From positions 3,720,001 to 3,784,000 of the forward strand of contig NC_092310.1 of NCBI RefSeq assembly GCF_036785885.1: a stretch of 64,000 bases of DNA, in the 5' to 3' direction. The translations under genes and the position numbers were made by a program. Below are positions 11,195-22,252 of this stretch, in pieces. Positions within the stretch are counted from its first letter, which is position 1. Every line of letters starts with the position of its first letter. Origin of the DNA: Coffea arabica (lineage: Eukaryota; Streptophyta; Magnoliopsida; Gentianales; Rubiaceae). The notes beneath the pieces are model-generated. The model had not been told where the DNA came from and did no database searches. It saw nothing but the letters and a program-made list of their open reading frames with translations.

Positions 11195-12095
11195 TTTTCT
11201 AGTTCAACTTCCTGGTGTATTGTTCTTCAGCAATGTTTTAAAACTCGAACCGTTAATTGAACTGATGAGGTATTTGGATCAAAGTTCAATTGGTCGGACT
11301 GATTCGATTTTGGTTCAATGAAATTTTTTAAAAAATAATTTATATAAATATATATGCACAAAATAAGACATACAATGGATTAATTTAAAAGTTTATATAA
11401 TGAAAAGTTTAGTATTTTCAAAGAACTTGGATTTTCAAAATAAAAATTTTAAATTATAAGTTGAAATAAATAAATTTCATCTCAATTTTAATTTATCTAC
11501 CAAAAAAATAATCTTAAATTCAATCCAAAAATATCAAAATATTTTAAAATTATATAAAATTCACATATATGGGAATTAGATATTGTGAGTTTAAATTTTA
11601 ATTCATGTTTTTGGGATTTAAAGATTGTAACTTTAAAAAAAAAAAAAAGTTTGGAGTTTGGAGAAATTTAGAAGAATCGAAAATAGAGATGCAAACTTGA
11701 TAACAAGGAAAAAATGAGATGAAGTGAGTGGTTGTGACATTTAATAATTAGCCTTTAGAGTTAAAGAAAAATAATTATTTTTAATTCTTTTTCAATTTAA
11801 TGGACAAAAATAAAATTAAAAGATAGAAGAAAACAAAAGATGGAAAAAAAAAAGATAGAAGAAAACATCAATAAATTAAAACTAAAGATGTTGGATTAAA
11901 AAGGGAGTGATAAAAGAAAAGAGGAGAGAGAGAGAGAGTTGATTCAAAAAAAAATCATGAGAGGATGAGATTTTGTTCGTAAAGAGAAGGAAACAAAGAT
12001 GGAAGTTTGTTTTATATAAATATGTTATCAAAAGAGATTAAGTGGATGTGCTGGCGCAATTTTCTAGTTCAACTTCTTGGTGTATTGCTCTTCAG
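11195..12095. mobile_element. Truncated hAT-like MITE between copies of its left flank
   Basis: The element runs 11,231-12,059. It starts CAATGTTTTAAAACTCGAAC, the family terminus, and ends at TGTGCTGGCGCAAT, which aligns with the A box of the copy at 39. The tRNA-like part, the A tail and the whole right arm are absent. Instead a 36-bp sequence follows (12,060-12,095) that repeats the bases just left of the element (11,195-11,230) with two mismatches. No right terminal repeat exists. Confidence 0.7.
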
Positions 12096-12320
12096 GAAAA
12101 AAATAAGTCTCAATCATTCCAGGAAAACTGTATTCACCCAAGGCCGATTCCATTTTCCAAGTTAAACTTTAATTTTTTTTTTAATTTTGGTGTCAAAACT
12201 TCAACTTTTCATTGCTACCATCAACTATAAAAAAAGCTATAGCCTATACAATGTATTGAGCAAATGACCAAATGAAGCTATGCAACCTTTGCTCAAGCTC
12301 GACGGGTACATTTGTTTGAA

Positions 12321-12521
12321 GAGTAAAAAATCTAGGGAGCTTTTAAACTATTGCCGTTGTCAACTTTTGGCCACTCATCTTAAATTTGTTTCCGATTGGC
12401 CCTTAAACAATTAAAAATGCATACTTTGAGGACTTCCGATGACTTTAAGCACAAATCTGACTGGATTTAAAGGGCATTTTTGTCCATTCATGTTTGAACT
12501 CTTGGGACCAGTAACTAAAAC
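12321..12521 (+). repeat. Left terminal inverted repeat of the Mutator-like element
   Basis: It matches the reverse complement of 17,831-18,031 along its whole length, ending at a shared AACTAAAAC. Sample blocks in common: AATTAAAAATGCATACTTTG, TTTAAGCACAAATCTGAC and GGATTTAAAGGGCATTTTTG. Confidence 0.9.
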
Positions 12522-13160
12522 CCTAAGAAGAGATTAAAAGATGCAACTCTTCAATTTTTAAGCAAACCAAACTTGAATCTTTGGAAATCCTCTCCAAAAA
12601 TCAAGTTTTACCCATAACAAAAACCCATTTCTTGTTGAAATTTCATCTAAAATATAAGAATGGCTAGATAATCTTTCAATTATAGCTATTGAAGATTGCA
12701 TGGGAAAAATTCTACAGTGAAAGCTACGAATCGACTGAGAATTTGATTGGGTAATCAGAAGGAGGAATGCATATTTTAATCCATATCTCATATACGGTAA
12801 TGTGCCACTTGATTTGTAAGCTTATATCGTTGTGGTTTGTGTGTGTAATTATTGTGTTATTATTGAAAGATTTAAGAGTTGTTAAAGAAATAGATGCTGG
12901 TTGATAGGGGTTTAGATATAGTGGAGCTTAGTTAAATTAAATTGATGGAAACAAGGTCTGAGATTTTTGTCCTGTTGGTAGGTTGCATGGCGTCCTACTA
13001 TATCTATGGTTCATTTTTAGTGTACTGAAAATAGTAAATTAATGAAATTTCTGGTATAGAGTTTGACAAAATATAGTTGGTGTTGCATGGGCAGTTGTTT
13101 ATTTAGCAATTTTGCTGCTTATTTTTACTACTCTATGAATATAGTGATTTTTTTAAAAAT

Positions 13161-16100
13161 TTGATACATGATTGTGCAGAACATGGGAGTGAATATTTTA
13201 CTATTAGATTGCACTATAAGGGCAGGTTTAATGGTTCAGATTATAGATTTTATACTAGTGGTGAAGTTGATCATGTAGATTTGTGTGATGGTGATAGAAT
13301 GTCAGTACTTGAGATCAATGAAATGTTAAAAAAACTGGGGTATGGGAAAGAGGAAGCTGTGTTGTACTATTACCTTGAGCCGACAAGTGTTCTATCTAAT
13401 GGACTAAGGCAATTGCAAATTGATCAACATGTTAACCGATTCTGTTGTTGGATATAGAAATATAAGGTGATGGAAGTTTATTGTGACCATAAGACCATTG
13501 AAAAGGTATTGGAAATGCAACTCAATGAGCCTGTAGAGACATATGCAGCATCGCAAAAATCTGGTGTTTTGATAGAAGAAATAGATGATGAGGGCAAAGT
13601 TATAGAGAAGCCTTGTATTAATATGGTATTAACAAAAAAATCTTTGAATGCTGGAACTCAAAACTAGAAAAAGAGTGGTGCAAGTGTAAGTGAAAATTTA
13701 ACAGAAAAATAGGTCCAGAAAGACATGCTTAAACAAAAGATTCCAACTTCACAGACTGAAATTGAAGGTGGCAAACAAAAGACAACAGCTAAAACAGTGG
13801 GAGGGATAAGTACTAGTAGGGGTAGAGACAATGATGATACTGATGACATGAGCAACAACTCAGATGATGAGTAGTTCAATGCTGATGATAATTTCTGGAA
13901 AGATAACTTGACGTTTGAGGATGCAGGCAGTATAGATGAAACAGAAAATGGCCACCAATCTATGGGAAGCTAGCAGCAGGAGCCTGAAGTGGAAAATGCG
14001 ACTGGAACTTCTAACATTCCTACTCAACAATCATAAAAGAAAGATAGAAAAAATGGAGCAAGACAGCCTGCAACTTTTGGTTCAAAAACTATAGATGTTG
14101 GAGTTGCATTTGCTGGGGACAAACTAGATGATCAACTAGATAGTGACGAAGAGTCATCCGAAAAAAAAGAAGGACATATCCCCAAATTCATTGACTTTAT
14201 CCCAGAGAGGGACATGAAGAATCCAAAATTCTTTAAAGGGCAAAGATTTGTTGATAGCAGGGAGTTCAAAGAAGCTCTTAAAAACTATGCAATTGTTAAT
14301 GGTAAACCTGTGAAGACTTGCAAAAATGAGAGAAAAAGAGTTAGAGCAAACTGTAAAACCCTTGTAGGTGGTTTGTTTTTGCCTCAACAGTAAACTGTCT
14401 AGGCACAAACGACTTAATGGTGAAGTCAATCTATGATAAGCATAAAAATTGTGGACATGCTTGAAAGAATAGAACTATTACCTCAAAGTGGTTGGCAAAT
14501 ATATATGAAAAGAGGTACAGATCTAACCCACAACTGCCTGTGAAAGAGCTAATACAAACGGTTGATGAACAATATAGGTCCAAAATCACTAGAGCAGTGG
14601 CATATAAAGCAAAAACACTAGCTATTGAGACTGTGAAGGGTTCAGCTGAAACTCAGTACAAACTTCTGGGTAGGTACTCTGAGGAGCTTAAGAAGACTTA
14701 TCCAGGTACAATGACTGAAATTGATTTCACTCCATTCAGAAAACCTGGTGGTAATCCAACATTCATGTGATTTTATTGCTGTTTGGGGCCACTTAAGCGG
14801 GGATTTTTTAGTGGCTGCAAGCCACTAATAGGTCTCGATGGCTGTCACATTAAAAGAACTCATCATGGTCAATCACTAATAGTCATGGGTGTTGACCCTA
14901 ACAATGGATGGTGGCCCATTGCATGAATTGTTGTTGAAAAAAAAGTTGGAGAGTAATGAAAATGGTTCTTTCAACTCCTTGCTGATGACCTGAATATTGA
15001 GAATCAACATCATTACACCTTCATTTCTGATCAACAAACGGTAAGAATATCAATATAGTTTGAGTGCTACCAATTGTTCCAATAGAAATGATATTTTTCA
15101 TGTATCTCAATTTGAGTGTTGACTCATATTTTTTACCTTTGTAAAAGGACTGGATAAAGCTATGTCTGAGATAGTTCTTGGGATTGAGCATAGATATTAT
15201 GTACAATATATGTACAGGAATTTTAAAAAGAAATATCTAGGCAAAACTTTAAAGGCCAAGATGTGGAGTATAGTCACTAGCACAACTATGGAAGAGTTCA
15301 ACAAGGCCATGGAAGACATGAAAGATTTTGATTGTGAGGCCTTTAAATGGGTGAAAAAGCATCTCATGCCAAACGCTGATGCAAGGCATTTTTTCTAGTG
15401 CACACGAGATGTGATATACTAGTAAACAATATTTGTGAATCATTCAATGCTTTCATTCTTGAAGCTAAAAACAAACCAATAATATCAATACTTGAACAAA
15501 TAAGAGAGAAGTTGATACAGAGGATCCAACAAAGAAGAGAAAGGGTGTCTAAATGGACTGCACTAGTAGGGCCCCCAATCAAGGAATTGATTGAGGATAG
15601 AATTAAGCAGGCTTGCATTTAGGAGCCAATCTAGAATGGTTTGTATGGCTACCAAGTCAAAGGTCTTCGGGCAGCACAATATGTAGTAGATTTCAGAAAA
15701 AACACATGCACGTGCCTACTTTGGAAGATAAGTGGGATTTCATGTATTCATGCCATTTCTATAATGCTAGTGTCAGGTAGAAATCCAATGCAGTTCACAG
15801 CCCCATGCTACTCAAGAGAACTGTTTGCTAAAATTTATGAGAATGTCTTGGAGCCAATTAGCGGGGTCTCACTTTGGCTTGATTCTGAGCATTTGTAAAT
15901 GGATCCTTCAATCGCTTGTGTATAACCTGGAAGGCCGACAAAGGTCAGAAGAAGGGATATAATAGAGGAAAGGGGAAATGGTACCAAGCTGCGCAAGATA
16001 GTTGTGATGCACTGTAGAAAATGTGGAGAGACTGGCCACAATGCTGCAACTTGTTCAAAAGAGAGAGAGAGGCTGAGCAGCAATAGCAAAGCCATAATTC

Positions 16101-16812
16101 AGAAAAGCAAAAGTCCAAACGAGTATGAATTTGAATTTTCACTAATATTCTTTGCATATTAATCCACATATTGATCTGGCCGAATTTACACTTTCAAGGA
16201 AGGAAAGGAAATTCCAATGCAAAGCAAGGTATACCTGAATCTTCTTATGCAAATAGAGAGCAGGGACAGCAATCTAGGCAGCCTAGCCAACAGCAGAATC
16301 AATCACAGAACAACCAACAACAGCAGCCATCTCAGGCTAGACAGCAACACCAGCCACCACCTTCCAGTCAGTTAACACAACAGCATAAGCAGCGGTAACC
16401 ATCACAGAATCAAGCCTCCAGGACAAAGAAAAACAATACATTGACTGATACTGAAAAGGGTTGGATAAACTCCAACTATGCTTATTTTGGAAAGCAGCCA
16501 CCTTTTACTGTAGGAAAATGGAAAGGAAGATGGGGCAAAGGTAGAGCCACAAGAAATGGTACTCATAATCAAAGTGAAAGTGCTGGTGGAAGAGAAAGAG
16601 GAAGTGAGAATCGAAATCAAGATGAAGTTGCTAGTGCAGGAGGAAGAAGAAATATCAATCAAACTCAAAGTGGTGTCGGTGCAAGAGGGAGAGGCAGAGA
16701 AAATGTGCCTTCATCTTCAACTGACTGTTGGATTTGTAGACTAGTCAATGGCATTGGATGCCCTTTTGCTTTCACTTTTACTTTTGCTCCTAATTGGATG
16801 AGCAGAACATGA
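13161..16812 (+). pseudogene. Mutator-like (MURA-type) transposase pseudogene
   Basis: Domains in order: a PB1-like N-terminus (FTIRLHYKGRFNGSDYRFYT, 13,195-13,440); an acidic linker; the MuDR DNA-binding part (FFKGQRFVDSREFKEALKNY; WLANIYEKRYRSNPQLPVKE, to 14,560); the MULE DDE core with LIGLDGCHIKRTHHGQSLIV (first Asp) and YTFISDQQ (second Asp); YRNFKKKYLGKTLKAKMW after an intron at about 15,041-15,146; CDILVNNICESFNAFILEA; a SWIM zinc finger CTCLLWKISGISCIHAI (15,697-15,750); a zinc knuckle CRKCGETGHNAATC; and a Gln-rich then Gly/Arg-rich tail. At least a dozen in-frame stops and two frameshifts (near 14,355 and 15,400) disable it. The role in life was cutting and joining the element at its 201-bp ends. 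Start chosen at the PB1-like domain; the first exon may begin earlier. Confidence 0.9.
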
Positions 16813-17274
16813 CTTGTCTCTTGCTATGTCGAGCATGAAAATGACTTGTCCTTTTGGTTTATTCTTAGATGTCATACAATTGGACCATCTTTTGTTTGTT
16901 AATTAAGTGGCTTGACTTTTGGTATTAATGATGTAATTATATGTTGGCAGTTGATATTTAATCAAAAGGTCTTTGGTTTCCCTGTGTTCTATCATTTTTA
17001 TTTCCAATTTTATACTATTCTAGTTTTACACAAGAACACGTTAACCAACTCTACATTGCTCAAAAAAACAGAATAAACCAATATGATGCTACCATTAAAT
17101 TTAACCAACAACATAATATGTTCTGTGTCCAATTAAAGCAAAACATGCTTTTCCATTCACCCACAAACTACATTTGTACATTACATTCCAATTCCATTTT
17201 CTTCGTTCCTTTGCTCATAATACATCTTTCTGGGGTAATTGCAATAGATCATTATTCTCTAAATTCCCAACCAC
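16813..17274. other. Spacer between the two convergent genes of the element
   Basis: AT-rich, no coding signal. It would hold the 3' ends and polyadenylation sites of both the transposase (plus strand) and the GRF gene (minus strand). Confidence 0.5.
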
Positions 17275-17738
17275 CTAGACTACAAATCCTGCTAGCGCAA
17301 AGTCGTAGGTGATTGCAAGAGCTGCAGCAAGCTTCCTTTCCTTTGATGCATGTCGTTGCACCATAATTTCCAACCTTCGAACCTTTGTTTGCAATTTTGC
17401 TGCTTTGCACTCCCACTTTTGTGTAGACTCTTTAGCATTTTTGAGCTGTTTCTCCATTTGATTGATTCACCAAAACAACCCAGGTATAATCTCCACTGAA
17501 CACAGACACATTTCTTCATCTATCCATTTCCAATACTTGCATCCCTGACCCAAATTCATAACAAATAGCAATTATTGACAGCAATTACTAACAACTTCAA
17601 TAAATTACTCCTATCCATTACTTGAGCAAGCGGGCATTTCACATGTCTTCAACTTGGATTCCGTTAAGTCCATGACGTTTTCACAATGGTACTCAATCCG
17701 CAGCCACACATTAGAGGTATTGGATTTGATCTTGGCAT
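17275..17738 (-). pseudogene. GRF zinc-finger / coiled-coil protein, second gene of the Mutator-like element
   Basis: Exon 1 is 17,622-17,738 (ATG at 17,738, donor GTAATG) and exon 2 is 17,275-17,544 (acceptor GTCAG), together 128 residues. Exon 1 reads PLMCGCGLSTIVKTSWT then RNPS-RHVKC; exon 2 opens GCKYWKWIDEEMC. This Cys-x-Cys-Gly ... Cys ... Cys-x-Tyr-Trp-x-Trp pattern is the GRF-type zinc finger. The C-terminal half (MEKQLKNAKESTQKWECKAA onwards) is a heptad-like coiled coil. Stops occur after SWT, after NPS and after GLFW, so it is dead. The ATG lies 93 bp inside the right terminal repeat, so that repeat is the natural promoter. GRF fingers bind single-stranded or structured DNA in known proteins; an accessory role in transposition is inference. 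Confidence 0.7.
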
Positions 17739-17830
17739 CTTCTACCTCGTTGTTTCCAATGTTATATATGCAACAAAACCCTGATTTTTCTTTCTTTCGC
17801 AGAGGAAGAAGATGAAGTTGGGCTCATATT

Positions 17831-18031
17831 GTTTTAGTTGCTGGTCCTGAGGGTTCAACTATGAACGGACAAAAATGCCCTTTAAATCCTGTCAGATTTG
17901 TGCTTAAAGTTATCGGAAGTCTTCAAAGTATGCATTTTTAATTATTTAAGGTTCAATCTGAAACAAATTTTAGATGAGGAGCCAAAAGTTGATAACGGTG
18001 ATAGTTTAAGGGCTCACCAAGTTTTTTACTC
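17831..18031 (-). repeat. Right terminal inverted repeat of the Mutator-like element
   Basis: 201 bp, inverted counterpart of 12,321-12,521. It borders the perfect 9-bp duplication TTGTTTGAA and lies immediately upstream of the minus-strand GRF gene. Confidence 0.9.
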
Positions 18032-18040
18032 TTGTTTGAA

Positions 18041-18959
18041 TGGATTATTTGTATAAAAATTTCAAAATAATGCTATAACACTTTTAATAATATGATATAT
18101 GTAAAATGAAAAAATTATTAAAAATTATTTAAAAAATTAGAAAACTTTTTTATTTTTTTTCTTTTTAAAGAGTACACAATGTATTTGGATATAAAAAGAA
18201 CATATGAAACGCAGCTAAGCACCGTATGTCCTGTCCTCTAATGCAGTTGGTAATTGAAAATGTTATTGCACTCCTATTGAAGTCCTACTAAAGTATCTTT
18301 TCTCCGTCTCTTCAGTTCCACCCCTTTTTTGCTAAAACCAAAACATGCTAAAACCAAAACAGGTCCTACCAAAGTGCTAATAAACTACTACTACAACTTC
18401 AGTTATCAAGCCATATCCAATTGGACTTCTATTATCATCAACTTTAATTATCAAGCCATACACAACTGGACTTCTAATGTCATTTTGTTTCGGTAGGCAA
18501 AATAAGCCACCCACCCAAGCAACTAACACATAGCAATCCTCTAAAAGCCACCAAAAGTTGGCTTGATTAGTAAGGGCATATCATGTTCTTATAAAATATT
18601 GTGTGTTTAAATACCGCTATTGATGTGAAGGCTGTGTTAATGCGTGGTCTATAATAATTCTGTAATCCTGTAAGCGACTATCTCAAGAGCATGGCCCATT
18701 GTGATTATTAGAACTCAATCCATCCAAACTTTTTATTATAAAAAACAACCCTATAAATTATTTTCTTTTCATCTCTTTGTTTTTAATTTTCGGGTAAAAT
18801 TTAAAATATTCTCCCACATTTGTCTGCACATGTAGTTTTTTTTTCTGATCATGATAGATTTAATTTTACACTTATTCCTACTTTATTCTACACCTACTTC
18901 TATTGTATAGTAGGAAATAGTCTATTGTACACTTATTTCTACTCTATGTTAGGGGGAGA
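18041..18959. other. AT-rich intergenic DNA
   Basis: No gene recognised. It contains the 45-bp tandem duplication at 18,395-18,484. Confidence 0.5.
18395..18484. repeat. 45-bp tandem duplication
   Basis: Units 18,395-18,439 and 18,440-18,484 share ATTATCAAGCCATA or GTTATCAAGCCATA followed by GGACTTCTA. They have diverged at several positions. Confidence 0.75.
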
Positions 18960-19335
18960 TAGGGCTGCAAACGAATCAAATCGAATCGAGTTCTGTACTT
19001 ATCGAGCCGAGTTCAACTTAATAACAGGTGGGCTCGAGCTTGAATTCGAGCTCGACGAGCCAAGAAAATTGAGCTCGAACTCGACTCAACCAAGGAAAAG
19101 CTAGGCTCAAACTCGACTCGACAAGGCTGGCGAGCTGTAGTTCGATTTCTAGCTCGCAAGCAGCTCGAATTGTCAGCTTGTAACGTAGTTCAAATTTTTG
19201 ACTTGTGAGCAGCTCGTTAGCTCAAGTTTCTAGAAATTAATCTAATAAAAATAATAAATAATCATTTTTTCTTAATAAATAATAAAATATTAGGGATATA
19301 TATGTAATTTTACTATTAAAATAAAAAATAAATAA

Positions 19336-19375
<40 letters not shown>

Positions 19376-19534
19376 TTGAGCTCGTGAGACTAACGAATTT
19401 AATATTTTGAACTCGAACTCGAGCTCGAGTTCGATTTCGCCAGCTCGAGCTAGACTTGAGTTCAATATTGATCGAATTCGAGTCGATCTTTGACTCGAGC
19501 CGCTCACGAGCGACTCGGTTCGTTTGCATCCCTA
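18960..19534. mobile_element. GAGCTCG-rich TIR element (probable hAT-type MITE)
   Basis: It starts TAGGGCTGCAAACGAATC and ends with the inverted counterpart TCGTTTGCATCCCTA. Both arms consist of repeated CTCGAGCTCGA/GAGCTCGAACTCG words, so it can fold back on itself. The centre is AT-rich with a (TA)n tract at about 19,340-19,372. TAGGG(A/G)TGNAAACGA-type ends are known from plant hAT-like MITEs. No clean 8-bp target duplication is visible (the flanks GGGGGAGA and GGAAGAGG are only similar). Confidence 0.65.
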
Positions 19535-19742
19535 GGAAGAGGGGGAAGATCAAAAGAGGTCAAGGTTGGCGGTGACCCATTGGCAAAATTTTTCTTAGGG
19601 TGTTCTGAAATTTTTAGGATGTAGCTTTAAACCTCTTCCTATGAGTAGTTGGTTTTGTTTGTACGTTTGGTCAACAATCTTAAAAATATCACAAGTAAAA
19701 TATTCTCCCAGCTTTGTGTGTACGTTTAGTCAGCAATCTTGA

Positions 19743-20782
19743 AAATATCAAGGGATAATTTCAGAAACCTCCCCTGAGGTTTCTGATTATTGCAAGAAGC
19801 TCCCTTCTAGTTTAAAAACTTACATCTACCTCCCATATAATTAGCATTTCAGTAACAATATAGACTCAATATGCTAACTTTCTCCTCAAAAATCCTAAAA
19901 TCTCCCTTTGTTACTTAGAAGGGGGAAAAATTAATAATTTTTTTGATATTGAAACTATTGTAATCGACATAATCACCATCCTAACGAACTCAATAAATCA
20001 CTTCACCTTAATTCCCATATTCTTGCAATTTTGGCAGCCTACTACTGCCCGCCTCAAAGTTTTCCATGCAAATCATCTATGACCATTAAAGTCTGCATTC
20101 AACCTAATATTTAGTCTCATTTTTCCCCTAAATTAAATGTTTGAATTGATCAATGTCACTATTTAACCTTGTTGTTACTAAAATAATGTAGCCTACTAAG
20201 AATACCAACACGGAGCAACCAAAAGCAACACTAGAGACCACATCCCATGTCTCTAGGCAAATCTAATTATAGTTTTTATATCTCAAATTCTTTTTTACAC
20301 AATTGGTATAATATCATAACCTTCTTTAATCTGCATTCCCTTTGTAACTATCATTTTTATTTTCCTGTATATACTCTGTATCACCACCGTCTTTTTCACC
20401 TTCATTTAGTTTGATAACAAATATGATCCATCAACTTATCATTTTGTAATTTCAATTCAATTATACTTATAAAAAAAAAAAGAAAACAGAAGAGAGAGTG
20501 TGTGTCTATTTGCGAAAAAAGAGATATAGGAGAAAGAAGATAAGAGAAAGAGTTAGAGAGATAGAACAATAGTTTAGTTTGTGTGGCAGCAGTTGTTTTA
20601 GAATAAAAGATTAGTTGTAATTGTAGAGTTTTTTTTGTTTGTAGGAATTATTTATAAGTGAAGGATATTATAGTCATTTTACTACATAAAGGGAGGTTAG
20701 TGTAATTATCCAAATCTGAAGGGAGGTAAGTGAAATTGTCAGAAACCTCCCATGAGGTTTCTGAAATTATCCCAAATATCAA
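19743..20782. mobile_element. Non-autonomous Mutator-like element, 1,022 bp
   Basis: The body is 19,752-20,773, beginning GGGATAATTTCAGAAACCTC and ending with its inverse. A perfect 9-bp target duplication AAATATCAA lies at 19,743-19,751 and 20,774-20,782. Each end also contains a hairpin, AGAAACCTC - CCCT - GAGGTTTCT at the left. No protein is encoded. It inserted about 90 bp upstream of the DUF538 copy 2 start codon, inside the likely promoter. Confidence 0.85.
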
Positions 20783-20870
20783 TCACAAGTAACTCCGAAC
20801 TCTAACGTCCTCAACAAAAATAATTCATCCTCTTTCATCAAACATCAGGAGCCATTTACCAAGAATTGCC

Positions 20871-21365
20871 ATGATGCCATCCATGACCATGGTCTCTTCT
20901 TCCAAGCTACAATTTCTACTCCTCTTCTTTCTCTTCCTAACCTCTTTCTCCCTATCCATCAAGAACTCAGTCCCAGACGTCCATGACCTCTTCCCGAAAT
21001 ACCACCTCCCAAAGGGTCTTCTCCCAGGAAACGTTCAGTCCTATTCTCTTTCTTCAGAGGACAACACATTTATCATTGAATTAACTCACCATTGCTATGT
21101 TCAGTTCAAGGATCAGCTGGTCCTTTATGATAAAGTTTTGACTGGAAAATTGGGGTATGGGAAGGTTTCTGATGTCACTGGAATTCATGCTAGGAAGTTC
21201 TTCATATGGGTTTCTGTCACTGGGATGGATGTTGATGAAAGCTCAAATACGATTGAATTTCATGTGGGGGTTTTGTCCCAGAGTTTGCCTGCTGATATGT
21301 TCCAGACTATTCCCACTTGTCAGAATAAAGGGTTGCAAGAATCTTCTCTGCTTTCATCAATTTGA
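20871..21365 (+). CDS. DUF538 family secreted protein, copy 2
   Basis: A 164-residue DUF538 (PF04398) protein with a strong signal peptide (LQFLLLFFLFLTSFSLS). Core segments: PDVHDLFPKYHLPKGLLPGN, SYSLSSEDNTFIIELTHHCY, LTGKLGYGKVSDVTGIHARK, FFIWVSVTGMDVD, IEFHVGVLSQSLPADMFQTI, ending PTCQNK, which is the usual conserved end of the family. It is closer to the family consensus than copy 1, so it may be the better preserved one. MMPSMTMVSSS offers three possible ATGs; the first is used. The stop TGA overlaps the donor-like GAGGTAAAG also seen after copy 1. A Mutator-like MITE (19,752-20,773) sits just upstream and may affect expression. Confidence 0.9.
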   Translation: MMPSMTMVSSSKLQFLLLFFLFLTSFSLSIKNSVPDVHDLFPKYHLPKGLLPGNVQSYSLSSEDNTFIIELTHHCYVQFKDQLVLYDKVLTGKLGYGKVSDVTGIHARKFFIWVSVTGMDVDESSNTIEFHVGVLSQSLPADMFQTIPTCQNKGLQESSLLSSI

Positions 21366-22252
21366 GGTAAAGTTTGAATTTTTATGCACACTTTTTTACT
21401 GTTGTAATGATAAACGTGTAAAATTGGGAATTTGGGATGGTCAGGATTTGTTGAATTTTGATTTTACTGATCACATCTGTTTCTGTGAATGGATTTGGTA
21501 AATTTTGTATTTTTCTCTGTTTTTTGGTTCTGCAATTGGCAGAGAATCTAATATTTTCCTGTTCCTAGTTCTGAATTTCAGGCTTTTATCTACAATTTAC
21601 AAATTTAGCAGAGAATTGTGTGTACCTCATTGGAGACAGAGTTAGAAAGTGGATATTTTCCTGAAAATTAGTCAAAGTTATTGGAGTAATTACAAAAGTT
21701 ACTGAGTCCACATAGAACAATATAGATTTGTTTATTGTTAAGAGGAAGCTTAAAATAAATTACATGAATTGTTCAATGTAATGCAATTGTATTAATTGTT
21801 TGTTGTCGATGGATTCAGGGTGCATTTAATTGTTAACCATCCTCTTTTAGTTTTGATGACAGATATTTGTTAAAGTAAATATTGGGATTGTTTAAAATTT
21901 CAGAGGACACAAGCCCATACAACCTTGTTGTATTAAGTTGGATAGGAGAATGCAAGTTTAATTAATGTCAACCCATCCGAAGTTTTTGCACAGTTTGTCT
22001 TTCTACACAGATTAGAGAAGTCTGATATACGTCCAAAGGAATCAATGATCAAGAAATATATGCTGGTTTCCTTGATACCATGGAGCCTAGAAGCCAAGTA
22101 GCATTTGTATTTTAAGGGTCACCAGAACACTAAGAGCCTTGGGTTTGATGATGGCCTATCCGGAGTCAACATGCACAAAAATAGGCAGAGGTTGGGATTG
22201 GGAAACTTCATCAATTAGCTGCTTGGATGCTTGTCCTGTTGTGTGCCAATCT
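21366..22252. other. 3' region of DUF538 copy 2
   Basis: It starts with the donor-like GGTAAAGTTTG shared with copy 1 and may hold a 3'-UTR intron. No coding sequence recognised. Confidence 0.4.

Larger units (their letters stand above)
12312..18040 (+). mobile_element. Mutator-like element with MURA-type and GRF genes
   Basis: The body is 12,321-18,031 (5,711 bp). It begins GAGTAAAAAATCTAGGGAGC and ends in the inverted counterpart. A perfect 9-bp target duplication TTGTTTGAA lies at 12,312-12,320 and 18,032-18,040, the Mutator length. The terminal inverted repeats are each 201 bp (12,321-12,521 and 17,831-18,031). A transposase pseudogene is on the plus strand (13,161-16,812), and a smaller convergent pseudogene is on the minus strand (17,275-17,738). 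This two-gene convergent layout is like maize MuDR, although the second protein here is of a different kind. The perfect target duplication suggests modest age despite the many stops. Confidence 0.9.

Noticed and set aside
19752..19790. Transcription terminator hairpin
   Set aside because: The AGAAACCTC hairpin is part of the transposon end and occurs at both ends of that element.
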